Shown: positions 11,657 to 25,458, counted from the stretch's first letter. The stretch is 64,000 nucleotides of DNA from Vicia villosa (GCF_029867415.1 NC_081180.1:150341068-150405067), one strand, 5' to 3'. Notes: a model not told the origin generated them from the sequence alone. Numbers and translations are program-made.

Positions 11657-13162
11657 AATATTAGAAAATTTCTTTAACCACCTCCCTATGGGGGTCACCC
11701 CCAGCGAAAAACCCATTTTACCCCGCTTCGGAAATGCATTTCCGAATTTTTTTTTTCTAAATTTTTCCAGAATTCAGAAGTGCATTTCCGAAAAAATTCC
11801 AAAAATTAGGATTTTGAATAAATTCGGAGATGCATCTCCGAAACAATAAAAAAATCTAAAAAAATCCTAAAAATTAATTTTAGGATATTAATTAATTCAT
11901 ATATCATAAATTTGATATAATTTATGAGTAATGAATAATAATAATTATATATTTTGATATAATTTATGAGTTATGAATAATAGTTATGAGTGTTTTAATA
12001 TATGAGTGTTTTAATTTATATATTTATATAATAATTATAATAATTATTATATATTTTGATATAATAATAATTTATGAGTGTTTTAATTTATATATTTATA
12101 TAGTAATTATAATAATTATTATATATTTATAAAAATTATGATATATTTATATATTTATATAGTAATTATTATATATTAATTATAAATATATTTATATATT
12201 TATATAATAATTATATATTTTGACATAATAATAATTTATGAGTGTTTTAATTTATATATTTATATAATAATTATAATAATTTTTATATATTTATAAAAAT
12301 TATTATATATTTATATATTTATATATTTATATAATAATTATTATATATTAGTTGTAAATATATTTATATATTTATATAATAATTATAAAAATTAAAAAAA
12401 ATGAGTTTTTTAATTTATATTAATTATTATATATTTATATATTTATATAATAATTATTAAATATTTATATATTATATATTTATATATTTCACTTACAAAA
12501 TGGATAATTATTATTATATAATTATATATTTCTATTCTGATTCATAATTAAAAATGAGTAATAATTTTTTATTTAGTTTAAAAAAATTAAAAAAAGATTT
12601 TGTCTTAATTTTATTTAATAAATAAATTTTTATATTTAATTCTATACCATTCAAAATTTACTTATGAAATTAAAATGTTTTGGATTTATATAAGTTAGTA
12701 AAATAATTTTTAACTTTAAAATTGTTTAGGAAATTTTGATTCTATTGATTCACCTTCATTTTATTGATTCACTTTCTTTTTATACCTATTAATTGTATTG
12801 ATTCACCTTGATTTTAATTTTTTAATAATTATTGAACTTTTTCGGAAGTGTATATCCGAAACATTCCAAAACCAATTTGGTCTTGGAATATTTCGGATAT
12901 GCATCTCCGAACACACTCCCCTCTCCCAAAAGGGGTGTTTTCGGAAATGCATCTCCGAAAATTCAAAAGGGGGTGTTTTCGGAAATGCATCTCCGAAAAC
13001 ACCTTTTTTTCGTGTTTTCGGAAGGTCATTTCCGAAAACACCTTTTTTTCCCAATAAAAATACGTTTTCGAAAATGTATTTCCGAAATAATGGGTATTTT
13101 GGTAAATTCGCCAGAGGTGAGTAAGGAGGTTAGGAGGTGGGTGAAGAAATTTTCAAATATTA
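11657..13162. mobile_element. Non-autonomous element with terminal inverted repeats and palindrome arrays
   Basis: The ends are imperfect inverted repeats of about 50-60 bp: the left end reads GAAAATTTCTTTAACCACCTCC, and the reverse complement of the right end reads GAAAATTTCTTCACCCACCTCC (both have the same continuation of a CACC-rich stretch). Inside each end sit copies of a 20-bp palindrome, TTCGGARATGCATYTCCGAA: three on the left (11727, 11776, 11823) and six on the right (12841-13087). The centre (11880-12800) is very AT-rich with TTTATATATTTATATAATAATTA repeats. No transposase is present. The layout resembles Mutator-like or foldback elements, but I could not find the target duplication. 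Confidence 0.6.
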
Positions 13163-14417
13163 TCCAAGCGTTCCAACAAATTTTACTTTTTTATTTTTAT
13201 TTTTTTTATCATGCATAAGGTTTCTTTTACGTAATTAACGTCTTGTTTTAAACCTGAAAATATGTTGGACGGTGCTGCATTTATTTATCAACAATTGTTA
13301 TATGCGCTTTGTACTAACCAACAACGTCACCTTTGCATTGATCCATGTCTCATAAAGTATTCTTGTTGGATTACATATATTAATTAAATATGGAGCATCC
13401 ATACTCAAATATAATTAATTGAAATGATTACAATTGTTGTTGTTTCCTTTTGAAATCTAGTTGAAGAAAAATGTTAGCTAACATGGATTTACAATATACC
13501 TACTAATATTATTGCATGTAATCTTCTCACACACATAATATAAAAAATACAAAAGATGTCTATGTTAAAAAAAATTATTGCACACACTTGCAGCAGTCAT
13601 GTCCCATAGTCAACATGCCTTTTATCTGACTTTATATATTTAGATCTGGTCGGAAATAATTTGTTTTCACTGCTTTATGTAGAATATAGACTTGTTAATA
13701 TTTTTTCAACTTGAAAGCTTTGTTGTCGCATATTGAAAGAAAATTGATTTCCACATATGTTATCAGCAGAGGATGACTGTTTGATGATGACAACGGTAAA
13801 AACCTTCCAGTGCAATAGAGATTGTTTTTCAACTATTGATTTGGAGAAATTTCATAAACAGATTCACAATATTAAGATTACTCTCTTTAAAATATATATG
13901 TTTAGAATTTCGAAAAAGTTTGTATGACTCAACACTTCGACGTGAAAATGTGGTGTAGAAGTGTCGAGTACTCGAGTTCGACGCGCCCATCAAATGTTAA
14001 GGATTTTGTGTATTTTTAAATCTTGAGGTCAACTAAACTAGGGGACGTTTCAACAACACTAGGATTTGACTAGAATTCTCGACAAAGGCAGTTAGGAGAT
14101 TTAAAAGTAGTTACAACCGTGTCATACCCCAATTTTGCTCAGGCACTTTACCATTATGTGTTTTTTTCCACTTTATTTTAAATAAATGACATGACACAGT
14201 TGACAAGAGAACACCCGTAAGGAATACCCGAGAGCACTCGTATTATCACTCTAAACACATATTGCTTTGTTTTTTTTACCACCTCCCTTAAGAGATGTGT
14301 TGTCATCATAAAAAAGATGGAAAATGTGAAACCTTGTTTTGCAGGTAATAGTTTTTCTTTTGACGATGACAACTTTGAAGATACTCGGCATGATAAAGAT
14401 GCAATCATAAAGAAAGA
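13163..14417. other. No recognised gene
   Basis: Unassigned sequence. The only notable match is TGTCATACCCCAATTTT at about 14122, identical to the start of the Ogre LTRs further on; what follows does not match those LTRs convincingly, so this may be a decayed fragment of a related element. Confidence 0.4.
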
Positions 14418-14688
14418 GGTTAATAGTCATTTACCCCTATGTAATATAGGCGTGTTTTGATTTACCCCCTTTAAAAAAAATTTTTTAAAAACTTCTTTGA
14501 AATATTAAAATTCTAAGTCTTTTGCCCCCCAGATGGAAAAATAACCCCTTTGTAAAAGTTTTTTTTTATTTACCACTGGTTTTTACACGCTTAGGGGTAC
14601 CCCAAAATTATATGGGGTATTTAAAAAAAAAATTAAAGGCAGATAAATCAAAACACACCTATATTGCAGGGTATACATCACTATTAAC
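14418..14688. mobile_element. MITE-like element, about 270 bp
   Basis: The left end (GTTAATAGTCATTTACCCC ... TAATATAGGCGTGTTTTGATTTA) and the reverse complement of the right end (GTTAATAGTGATGTATACCC ... CAATATAGGTGTGTTTTGATTTA) agree over about 50 bp. No coding content. The TTAA within both ends blurs the exact border and target duplication. Confidence 0.7.
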
Positions 14689-16250
14689 CCTAAATAAAGT
14701 TAATTAATGTACTTAAAGCAATTAAAGATGCGATGCATGAGTTTGATAAGGATTGACAAAAATTTCAAACATAGATAAAGTTTGAAACACTAACAAAGTT
14801 TTAGACAAAGACAAACAAACAAATTACATCAAAAACCTCATAAGAAATCTCAAAGCAAGTCTAAACACAAAAGAATCTATCCAACAAGATTTGTGGAGTT
14901 AATCTCCCAATTTATGGATTTTCTAAAAATTCATCGATTTTCTATGTCATCTCCTTCAAACCCTAAAACACTTATTCAGTGACCTACTCCTAATCCTACA
15001 CTAAAAAATCTACAGTTTTGCTACAACGTCATTGAAATAAAAAGAACGTTCTCCATCCCAAAATGAGTAAGCAGATCTTAGAGTTTTGAGATCCTACAAA
15101 TTTTGAGTTTATGACGAGACAGAAAGGGCATAACAAAGTAATAGATTCAATTAATGTCGTTGTAGATCTTCGCTATAATCCGGTTAAGGTATATGTTTGA
15201 TCCTATTTCTTTATGTTTTGCACGTTTTTCACTTGGTCAACATAGTATTGTTAAATAGTTCCACTATAATGCAGAGGAATTTGAAAAAAATCATAATTGT
15301 TTGGGATACTATACTTTAGTACATAATGTTTTCAAATACCAATTATAGTGAAGCGGAATCTGAACAAATCATTATTTTTCTGCCATATATTCTTTAGTGC
15401 AAAATGTTACTATAAAATAGCAGCTATATTAGTATTGCATGCTTATTTATTGTGATCTGCGATAGACAACATTGGATTCACCTCCATATCAGGAGCTTCC
15501 CTGTTGACTAACTCATGAAGGCATTCACATATTGCTGATTGATAAGTTTGAATGTGTTTGTATGTTTCTGTTGCATTCTAGGTCAACTGTGTTGTAATGC
15601 ATGGATCCAACAACAATGGAATTTGTGACTTTATTGAGCTAGCGCGTGAAAAGCCAATTAATGTTTGATTCATTGCGTTCGTGCCTTTTGATGGAAATGT
15701 TTGGAATGTCAGGAAACATGTATCTTACTCAGAAATTTTGGATATAGTGGTAAGGTAGAATTCAGACTAAAGATCGCATTTCTATAGTTTTTATATTTCT
15801 TATAGTTAAGAACCTTCATAACAGTCATTGTCAAATAGGCGAAACAGTTTACTAGCTTAAAAAGAATTTAGGATCATCTAATAGAAACAGCCAAGAATTT
15901 CACCATAGATGGCCATAAAGGAAAAATTTCATTTATCACATAAATTATTTTTAAGGGTATAATATGAGCTTAAATCTTATGCAAAGCTAACACTTTAGAT
16001 TGAAGGTGTGCACGGTGTCTGACACGTATAAATACCGACACATACATTGACATTTTACTATTCCATTTATTCAAATTATATTTAGGGTCAAGGTTTCTGG
16101 GTCAGTTTCATGTCATTATTTGCGTGAACTTTCTACAACGACATTAAATGAGTTCATTACTTTGTTATGACATTCCCTTCTTGTCATAAAATCAAACTTT
16201 GTTATGACCTACTCCTAATCACCATTATGATTAGCAAGACTCCTTAAAAT
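14689..16250. other. No recognised gene; local duplication
   Basis: Unassigned low-copy-looking sequence. About 15258-15342 and 15343-15428 are imperfect tandem copies of an 85-bp unit (CACTATAATGCAGAGGAAT / ATTATAGTGAAGCGGAAT). Positions 16246-16250 (AAAAT) are the left target duplication of the adjoining solo LTR. Confidence 0.4.
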
Positions 16251-17325
16251 TGTTACAACAAGAATTGTTCTGATCAATATTTTGTGTTTTGATGATAACT
16301 TTATATATGAATTTTGTATAAGATAATGTGGTACTCTAATCCTTTGCATTTTCCATTTTAGGAAATATATAAAGAGTATGCACAAAGCAGCGCTCTGAAG
16401 CAACTGACTCAGAAGGTTCTGGATGGCTTCATCAGAACATGCTCTGGCAAGACATCAGAAGATGGTCAAGCAGAATCAGAACATGAACTGTAAACCATCA
16501 GAAGAATGAAGTCAGAAGCAGAAGCTCTGAAGCTCTGATGGTATCACGCTCACAGCTCTTCAAAGTCAGATGACAGAAGATGCTTTGCACCATAGCTGTT
16601 GACTCTGATATTCAAACGTTGTTATCTACAAAATCTGAGTCCAGAAGAAAGTACAAGATGAAACGATGAAACGTCTAATCTCTGACTGACAAAAGGAACG
16701 TTAGAAGCTACAAAAGGCAAAGTCAGTAAAAGCAGCAAAATCAAGGCTCGAGGTAGTTGACAAAAGTGTGAAACATTAAATGCAGCATTGTACTATTCAC
16801 GCAAAGCATTAAATGCTCCCAACGGTCATTTCCTCTCAACACCTATAAATAGAAGTTCTGATCAGAAGCAAACAAGAATACTTGTGTAAATATACTGAAA
16901 TGCTGTCAAATTCAAAAGCTTACGAACTTCATCTTCAACCTCACAAACTCTTGTAATATTTTAGTGAGTGTTAAGTTTAGAAATTAAGAGAAATATCATA
17001 GTTGTGATTACAGCTTTATTAGAAGCAAATTTATACTCTTGTAAACGTTATTTTTACATTGATTGTAAAAGGTTCCTAGAGTGATCAAGTTGTGATATGT
17101 AGACTCTAGAAGACTTAGAGGTTATCTAAGTGGAAAACCATTGTAATCAGTTGGATTAGTGGATTAAATCCTTAGTTGAGGTAAATCAATCTAAGGGGGT
17201 GGACTGGAGTAGTTTGGTTAACAACGAACCAGGATAAAAATAATTGTGTTCATTGTTTTTATCTTCTAAGTTTCTTAAGTTACACTTATTCAACCCCCCC
17301 TTTCTAAGTGTTTTTCTATCCTTCA
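16251..17325 (+). mobile_element. Ty1/copia solo LTR
   Basis: It begins TGTTACAACAAGAATTG and ends CTATCCTTCA, with AAAAT on both sides (16246-16250 and 17326-17330), a perfect 5-bp target duplication. There is no internal region, so this is a solo LTR left by LTR-LTR recombination. The C-run CAACCCCCCCTTTCTAAG near the end is typical of legume copia LTRs. The same family recurs at 50849-51799, where TGTTAGAATAAG marks the start. A TATAAATAGA box (about 16843) provides a plausible LTR promoter. Confidence 0.9.
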
Positions 17326-17399
17326 AAAATATGAGTAAGCAGATCCTAGTTAGCTGTCTGATTTGACCTGACAACTATAATTCATAAAAAAAATGTCAT

Positions 17400-19053
17400 T
17401 ATTCAGCCTTTGAATTACCAATACCAACAATTTGCTTGAAGCGGCATCATCTCTTTTATCTTGTAAGGTGGAAGGAAAAGTCTTCACTTTCCTTGGTATT
17501 CTTGTGGGTTCGAATCCTAGGAGGATTTCGACTTGGAACCCGATTTTGGAGAAAGTCAAGAAGCGTCTCATGAGTTGGAAAAACCGTTATCTCAATTTCG
17601 GAGGGAGAATTACTCTCTTAAAGTCTATTTTTTGCTCGCTATCCATTTTCACGATGTCATTCTTTAGGATGCCGGTGAAGATAGTTAAAGAGCTCACTAA
17701 ACTTCAAAGTAGATTTTTGTGGGGAGGTTCGGATGAAAGTAGAAAGATACATTGGGTGAGGTGGAATGATGTTTTCCTTCCGATAGAAAAAGGAGGGTTA
17801 GGAGTGAAGAAGATTGATGATTTTAATGTTGCTCTCCTAGACAAATGGAGGTGGAGGATTCTTCAAGGATCGAATTCTATATGGTACAATCTTTTATGTG
17901 CTAGGTATGGTGATATTTGTTTACAAGTGACCAATGGCGGAGATATCATCCCTCTTCGATCTTCTCAATATTAATGGTGGAAGGATATTCTTTCTTTAGG
18001 GAAGAATCCATCCAAGGATGCCATTGTCAACAATTGCAAATTCAAGGTTGAAAAAGGGTTCACTACTTCTTTTTGGCACGCTAAGTGGCTTATTGGTTCT
18101 TCGTTAAAAGAGACCTTTTCTTCGCTCTTTGCGGCGTCTCGACTAAAGAATGTATTTGTTGCTAGTATGGGGTGATAGACGGTGGAATATGGCAATGGGG
18201 GAGCTTCGGAATCACTGATAATGCTGCTGCCAGCGCTGCACAGCAGTCTGTTTCCTGGCAGCTTTGGTCGAAATATGTTGCGGCCAGCTGCAATCTTGGT
18301 GGTCGCGATTGGTGGCTTGGGAGATAGGTACTAGTGACATGTTTACTGTAAAATCTTTTTATAATTATTATGCTTGATTTTTCTGTCCTTTTGGTCCATC
18401 TAATAGGAATGATGAAGCTCTAAATCTAGTTTGGAGGATGGCTGTCCCGTTTAAGACAAAAGCTTTTGGATGGAGGTTTATGATTAACAGGTTATCAACA
18501 AAGGATCTATTGAAGACTAGAGGTATTATTTTTTTGGATGATACGGTCAAATGTGTTTTTTGTGATTTGGCTCTCGAAACTATGGAACATACTTTTTTCA
18601 AGTGTTCTATTGTAAAGTTAATTTGGAGGGATATAGCGAAGTGGATTGGTATGTCGGATGTAACAGAGGAAGACCCTAAAGGGAGTTTCATGTTGTGTTA
18701 CAACTTTTGTAAAAACATGAAAATGAAGGAGGGAAGAAAAAGTTGCATTTGGATGGCTATTACTTGGTTCATTTGGTTAGTTAGAAACGATATTATTTTC
18801 CGGAATGACTCTTGGAGCGTTCTTAATACGGTTTGGACTATTAAGACGTTTGTATGGAGATGGTCTTTCATGGGGGAGATTACTTACCCCAATTGCAACT
18901 TCTACGATTTTTGTAAGGATCTGTTGTTTTTTCTATCGTAGGGTCAATTGGTTTGTAATGTCTTTTTGTCGAGTTTATCTCGTTATCTTGTGTAACAGAT
19001 TTTGAGAACCCTTAGTTCTCCATCTAATATATCTTGCTTACACAATAAAAAAA
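17400..19053 (+). pseudogene. 5'-truncated L1-type LINE: RT C-terminus and zf-RVT domain
   Basis: The first block (to 17974) matches the end of plant LINE reverse transcriptase: FLGILVGSNPRRISTW, LMSWKNRYLNFGGRITLL, FLWGGSDESRKIHWVRW and EKGGLGVKKI in the usual order. A TAA replaces a codon just before WWKDI (17972-17974), and a TGA/TAG pair and frameshift follow near 18173. The second block (18438-18941) is the zinc-binding domain found after LINE RTs, with CVFCDLALETMEHTFFKC. A short A-rich tail (about 19043-19053) ends the element. The endonuclease, first ORF and catalytic RT motifs are missing. Dead copy. Confidence 0.85.
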
Positions 19054-19650
<597 letters not shown>

Positions 19651-20556
19651 GGGTAAGGAACACTCAAAATACAACAGAGTTGTCACCGAAGTTTATTTAT
19701 TTTAAAAGGAAAGGAAAATTATAGATAAAACTCTAAAAAGAAAAAAAATGGTCGTCGTAACCAAATTAGGATTCAGGAGTCAGTTATGCAAGGGGAATGT
19801 ATTAACACTCTTCACATCCATGTATTCAACGAGAACCATTTATTTAGTTTTGTGAAAGAATGTTAGACTGATGTTATTCGTTTCCTTCTGATTATTATGC
19901 ATTATTGTAAAAAGAAGCAGAAGACTAAAAAATAGTTTTTTTATTAAGGTGTCTGACGAAATATTGGATCTCGCTCCTACGTATCCTCTGGTGTAATGAA
20001 GAACTCAAGACTGCGTAGTTCTTAGTAGAAAAGAACTACGTGTTAGTTGATTTTAATGAACAATGTTTAGATCGTATTCTAGCAGTTAAATATTGCTTGT
20101 GTGCTCGCGTGTGGGAGGCTTAAGGGTTGGTTTGTATTGCAGTAGAATGGATATGCTTGTATCATATTCTAGCAGTTAAATGTTGCTTGTATGCTCGTGC
20201 ATGGGAGGCTTAAGTGTTTATTTGTATTGTGATAGAATGTATAAACATGTTCTTTGTGAAAAGGTTTTAGATTTGCGCTAAGGCGGAAAAAGAATAGGTT
20301 TGATTGGTTAGATTATTTGTAAGCAAAATACAAGTAACTGTTTGAACAAAGTGTGTACCTTATGCTCGTTTATCTGAGATTTCAAAAGAATATGCATCCA
20401 ATTTTCCTTTCTCATCCACACTGGGTTTATGAAAAATATTTGCGGAATACGAGTAAGCGTTTGTAACAAAAGGATGTGCTTCTAATTGACCTTTTTATTC
20501 CATGTTTACTTATGTATTTCCGGCGGATATAGGATAATTATTTTGAACAAAGTGTA
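19651..20556 (-). mobile_element. Relic of Ogre-like LTR, antisense
   Basis: Read on the minus strand, the stretch near 19665-19830 resembles the end of Tat/Ogre LTRs (a GTTAATACATTCCCC equivalent of GTGCTAATACCTTCCC, then a GGTGACAACTC-like end before a primer site). Internally there are two imperfect tandem copies of a roughly 90-bp unit with TATTCTAGCAGTTAAAT (about 20070-20245). It is interrupted by the antisense copia LTR at 20557. Highly diverged; assignment is tentative. Confidence 0.45.
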
Positions 20557-22397
20557 TGTTGGGTGAGAATATGGCAATAGAAAATAGTCTAGAGGGGGTG
20601 AATTAGACTTTTGAAAACAAAATCTATCGATTCTTCAAATGAGCATAACCAGAGGTTTTTATCAGAGTTTGCGTGTGGATGTTTGTACAACGAAAATGTG
20701 AAATTCTACTCAATTGCCAATTAATCAGTAATAACTCAAATCACTTTACAAATATCATAATGCCTCATATGACGAAACACAATGTATGCAATTGGATTAA
20801 TTGGATATGTCACAGAATATGATTAAGTAATTCATCAACAAGGTGAATTCTAAAAGCACGGTGTTTCTTAGATTTCAATCACCACAAAAGCTCATGATAG
20901 GTGTCCAATTCAAAAAAAAAAAATCTTAGTTTATCACATAAATCGATATTATCAAATTTAAACCTAAGCATGCATGTTCTACGAAATTCAAATTCAAGAG
21001 TAAGGGATAGAGAGATGACACTGGGATTTATAGTGGTTCGACTCTGTCTTCCTCGCGCGAGTCTACGTCCACTTTAATAGTTGTTCCTTTTATTTTGACA
21101 AATATCTTAAAAGTATATACAATCACTAATCCACAATAATGCTAAAAAAATAATAAATAAACTCTTCAATTTGGATCTTGACTTGTATATGGCCAAATAC
21201 GAAACTCTTCTACACAATCTTTACTCAATCAACGCTTACAATTTTCCAATATGATCAATTCTTCCACAAGCCTTCATCTATAGCAATCAACCCGTTGATA
21301 CTACCAATTCCTTGAGTGGTGAATTGTCTAAAGATGTAAAAAGAATGTTGTCTTATCTGTAGCCTTCCACGCAATCACTACTAAGGAAATTCTTGAGAGA
21401 AGTCCTTCTTCTTTTCATTTAAATTTTTCTGCACGAATGACAACAACCCCAATCTTGCAAGAACTTGAAAAACCTTTACCCAATCTTCCAGAATGATTAG
21501 TTTCAAGATAATGTCTCCCTTAATCAATTAACAATCACTCATGATATAGAATGAAATTGAAAAGAGGCTGAAGATGAAAGAATTTCAATTCAAGAGTTTC
21601 AAAAGAGGTTGTTGATTTTTCACAGAAATTCACAAATGACTATGAAAATATTATATGAACAAATAACAAAAGCTTATACATGTGCTGAGATAAAGCACAC
21701 ACAAGACTAAAAAAGATTAGTTAGATTCAAATCAAAGTCAATGCAGGTAGTGAGTCAAGCGAGCAAGTGAATGGAATAAAGAGGCCAAGATTTTTGACCT
21801 ATTTTGCATTTGATTCGAATCAAGTGCAATGTGTGATTCGAATCATAGCCATCGTGATTCCAATCATGTGAAATAATTCATTCAAATCAATTGCTCCAGG
21901 AAACTTTGAAAAATACTTAGAAGTTGTGTGATTCGAATCATGTACAAAGTGTGATTCAATCAAATTAGACAGAAGTGACATGAAATTGTCTGATTCGAAT
22001 AATGTGTAAAAACTTATTTGAATCAAATTTTTTGAAAAGTCTTGGTCACTTCTGGATAAATGATTGATTTGAATAAAATTGATCAAAACTCTATTTTTCA
22101 TGATTTTAAAGTTTTTCTTTGCACCTGACTAGAACTAAACACACAGAGTCTTTATTCCACAAACTCATGCACTTGACTACAGACATCTTAAGCAATGTTC
22201 AAACATAACCAAAGATTTAATCCATGATAAAAAGATTGACAAATCAATTTCAAAACTTTATTCAAGGTGTGCAATTTATGAGGGAGAATCAATAAACGAT
22301 AATAAACGAAAGCGATAAGATAAGCAACAAAATAACCGTATCGGGGGTGCTCCCCCTTCATATGATAAGGACATGCAACCAACCCCCTAGGAATATG
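20557..22397 (-). mobile_element. Copia-C 3' LTR, main part (antisense)
   Basis: On the minus strand this LTR ends with the copia signature ATTCACCCCCTCTAGACTA and CACCCAACA. Its other terminus lies beyond the first Ogre: 47685-47692 completes it with TGTAGCTCC (minus strand) next to a purine tract. Total length about 1.85 kb. ATATG at 22393-22397 is the left target duplication of the Ogre. Positions 21811-22080 carry an array of TGATTCGAATCA-like palindromes. No coding capacity. Confidence 0.7.
21811..22080. repeat. TGATTCGAATCA palindrome array
   Basis: About eight exact or one-off copies of TGATTCGAATCA, including 21811-21822, 21834-21845, 21929-21940 and 21991-22002, separated by 15-50 bp of unrelated sequence. 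They occupy a place in this LTR comparable to the GGTCGACC array at 17-223 in another copia LTR. Confidence 0.85.
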
Positions 22398-23972
22398 TGT
22401 CATACCCCAATTTTTGACCTAAGATACCACCTCATATCATTTGCATATGCATCATTTGCATCTCTAACAAATTGCATAGCTTGTGTTTGCTACTTGTGCT
22501 TAGCAGGGTTTAATCAAGAAATCACTCATCAGTACAAGTAACAATCAATTAGGGTTTTGTTCTCCCTTCATCTCCAAAGAACTATCTTCATCAACAATCA
22601 ACATTTGGTCCTCAGAGATTCACTTCAACAAACTCAACAGCTTTGAATCGACTGAATTAGGGTTTTGACTGAAGACAGCATACTCCTGACTTTTGCTCAG
22701 GATTTGACCTAATGACTTGGGACATGACCTCAAGACCCCAAGTACATCATTTTGACCTAATCCATTGGCTCAGAACATCTCCTACACAAAGATTGATCAG
22801 ACAAATCCTCAGATCAGGGTTTTTGAACTATCAGGGACTGAAATCAGGGATCACATTTGGGAAACCCTAAAAAATCCCCAGGAAGTCAATCAAAGGCTTC
22901 AATCATCTTCAAATAATCCCTATGACAATATACAATGGAAATTGTATCTCAATTCAAGATCCACAGGCATCAATTTCATCAGGTCGACAATTAGGGTTTT
23001 TGACCTAATTCACTGAGCAACTGACTTTTTAATCAGGACATGGTGCCACAACTCAAACCATGGCTCAATATCCTCTAATGCCTCAATAGGATCCATTCAT
23101 ACCATTCATTTGATGAGGATAGCCTGTTTCATTTGAAATCTCCAGAAACGCGATTCGTCTGAAAAAGTCAACTGTACAAGATCACCATTGACTTTTGGGG
23201 AATTTTGGTCAACCATGACTTTTGAAGTTTTGAATCATCAATATATGATATGAGAAGTCATTTGATCAAGAAAAATCAAGAAAATCAACCAAGGATCAAA
23301 AAGTCAAAGTTTGACTTTTCATACTTAGAAAATTTTTCTAAGTGTTTATCATGGTTTTTTCCAAACTTTGGAAGGGAATTTCTCAAAATTTCACCTACAA
23401 ACTGAAAAAAAACTTCCAACATGAAAGTTGTAGATTTTGATCCAATGAACAACTTTGTCACATATAAATTTTTTCCAAAAGATCAACCATTTAAGAGATA
23501 TGGAGCTTCAAAGTTGGTACTTTTTGAAAACTTCACTTAAAATCTCATTTTCTTCAAAGTTCATGGATCTTTTTCACCCATTTCCTTAAAGGTCTTGAAG
23601 AAACTTTCAACTAGGGTTTTGAAGTGTGTAACATGAGCTTTCCAAAATGTCCAAGAGCATGAAAAAATATGGAGCATAGCTATGGTTTTGAATTTTGACA
23701 TTAGAGGTCATTAAGCATGAAATTTCAAGCCATTTTCACTAAGTTTCTATACTATATGGCCAATGATCCAAGTGATGACACACCAATGCAATAATTGATA
23801 GATATTTTCTGGTTTGAGATCAGAATGGAAAGAGATAAGAAGCTTAGAAAAATAACCATGGTTTAGTTACTTTAACCATTTGCATTTAATGTGAAGATTC
23901 CATTTTATCTCCAAATGCCAAATCACCAAACTTTGATCAACTTGCAAAGCTCTTCATTCAGAATCCTTGGCC

Positions 23973-23980
23973 TATAAATA
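23973..23980 (+). promoter_or_regulatory. Ogre LTR TATA box
   Basis: TATAAATA followed by AGAGGTGCAAATC; the same block is at 44241-44248 and 53372-53379 in the other Ogre LTRs. Transcription would be expected about 30 bp downstream, making some 3.4 kb of LTR part of the RNA leader. Confidence 0.65.
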
Positions 23981-24934
23981 GAGGTGCAAATCACTCTTCA
24001 ATTCACACCAAAACCTCACAATTATAGGTTTTCTCTCTTCTTTCTTGAATTACAAGTCATGTGTTTCAAAGTGAGGTAGAAAACTCAACCTCCAAACCTT
24101 GCAAGTTCTGAACAAAGTGATGCTTCCCACAACTTCTAAATGTCATATATGATGTGTCTGAATCACTCATACACCCCAAAACACCTGAAAACTCAAAATC
24201 ACCATCTCACCTCCAAATATGCATAACATGAGACTTATCATGCCAATTTTTGTCCAGGCTCAATTCTGTCCAAACTACCACTTCTAACATCATCCATACA
24301 TCACATATGAACTATCCAAGCACTCACATATGATCTGTAACCTCATAATCACCAAGCTTGATTCATACTTGAAGCAACTGCAGTTCAGGTTCCATAGCTT
24401 TGCTCAAGTGAATTCAAACTGTTCCAAGCATTCAAACATGTTCCATAAGGTCCATTGATGCTGTTCAGATCAAGAAATAACAACTGGAACTCCTCTACTG
24501 CAAAATTCGATCTCCAGCTTTGGCATTTTTGAGGTAAGTGCCTATCAACTTCAAACTCATACATACATGCATCATAAATGAAAAACTGGTTTACTATCTT
24601 GTTTCTGCACCTGCATGGATCATTAACCCTCAATCAATTGCCAATTATCTTGCACAAACACGATTTCAGATTGAATTAGGGAATTAGGGTTCTTCGTGTT
24701 CATCAGAGAATCGATGGCCCTAGAGTGAAAATAAATGGAATTAAATGGTACCATCATGTTCCTGGTGAAAAATCGAGCAAGATAGGCTATTCACTCGATC
24801 CAAACAATTCAGTTTTCAGAATTTTCAAATTTGAATTGGGTTTGTGTTCTTGGCGCCATATTTTTGAAACTGAAATTTGGAAATTGATTCAAAATATATT
24901 TTAATTCGTTGCAAGTATTAACAGACCACGCGCG

Positions 24935-24988
24935 TGGTCCAGTTGGCTAAGTTTTTGAATGGTAACCTCAAGGTCACGAGTTCAACAC
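24935..24988 (+). other. tRNA-like A-box/B-box block in Ogre LTR
   Basis: TGGTCCAGTTGG (24935-24946) resembles a pol III A box and GAGTTCAACAC (24978-24988) a B box, at tRNA-like spacing. The Ogre-2 LTR has better matches (TGGCTCAGTTGG at 54336-54347 and GAGTTCAAGCC at 54379-54389). No cloverleaf with a proper acceptor stem can be folded, so it is not a tRNA gene; it may be a captured tRNA or SINE fragment. Confidence 0.5.
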
Positions 24989-25458
24989 TCCAAGGGACCA
25001 AACCTTCTTTTTTAGCACTATTTTTCTTTCAATTTTTTACAAACTTCACCAATTAATTTAACCAATCAAATCAACTTATTTTTTCTTCATTTTTTAAACA
25101 CTTCTTATTTAATATACATATTTTAAGAATATCAAAAAAAATTATCAAAAAATATTTATTTGATACATTTTTTAATAGTTTTAAAATGACTTGTTTTTAA
25201 GAAATTTTAATACTTTTAAATATTATTTTTCATTTGATTTTCAAAGTTAATCACTTGTAAATATTTTTTGAAGCAAACCCTAATCATTTAAGTGTTAATT
25301 GAGGATAATCTTTTGTTTATCTTGATTAAATTGACTTCTTTCAAAATTCAAATCGTTTTAAAACAAGCGATCGCGATCCTTTTCAAAACGATAAACCATT
25401 TCTTTTTGAAACTTTTGATTAAACTTTTTTAATTGATCAAATGATTTTCAAAATGAAG

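Noticed and set aside
12798..13218. Overlapping frames of 70-128 codons on both strands with FRKCISE-like repeats
   Set aside because: They are translations of the TTCGGAAATGCATCTCCGAA palindrome repeats in several frames, not proteins.
17432..18941. Host gene for an RNase H/zinc-finger protein
   Set aside because: The motifs and order are those of an L1-type LINE with stops and frameshifts.
24930..25000. Functional tRNA gene
   Set aside because: A and B boxes are present but no acceptor stem or complete cloverleaf.
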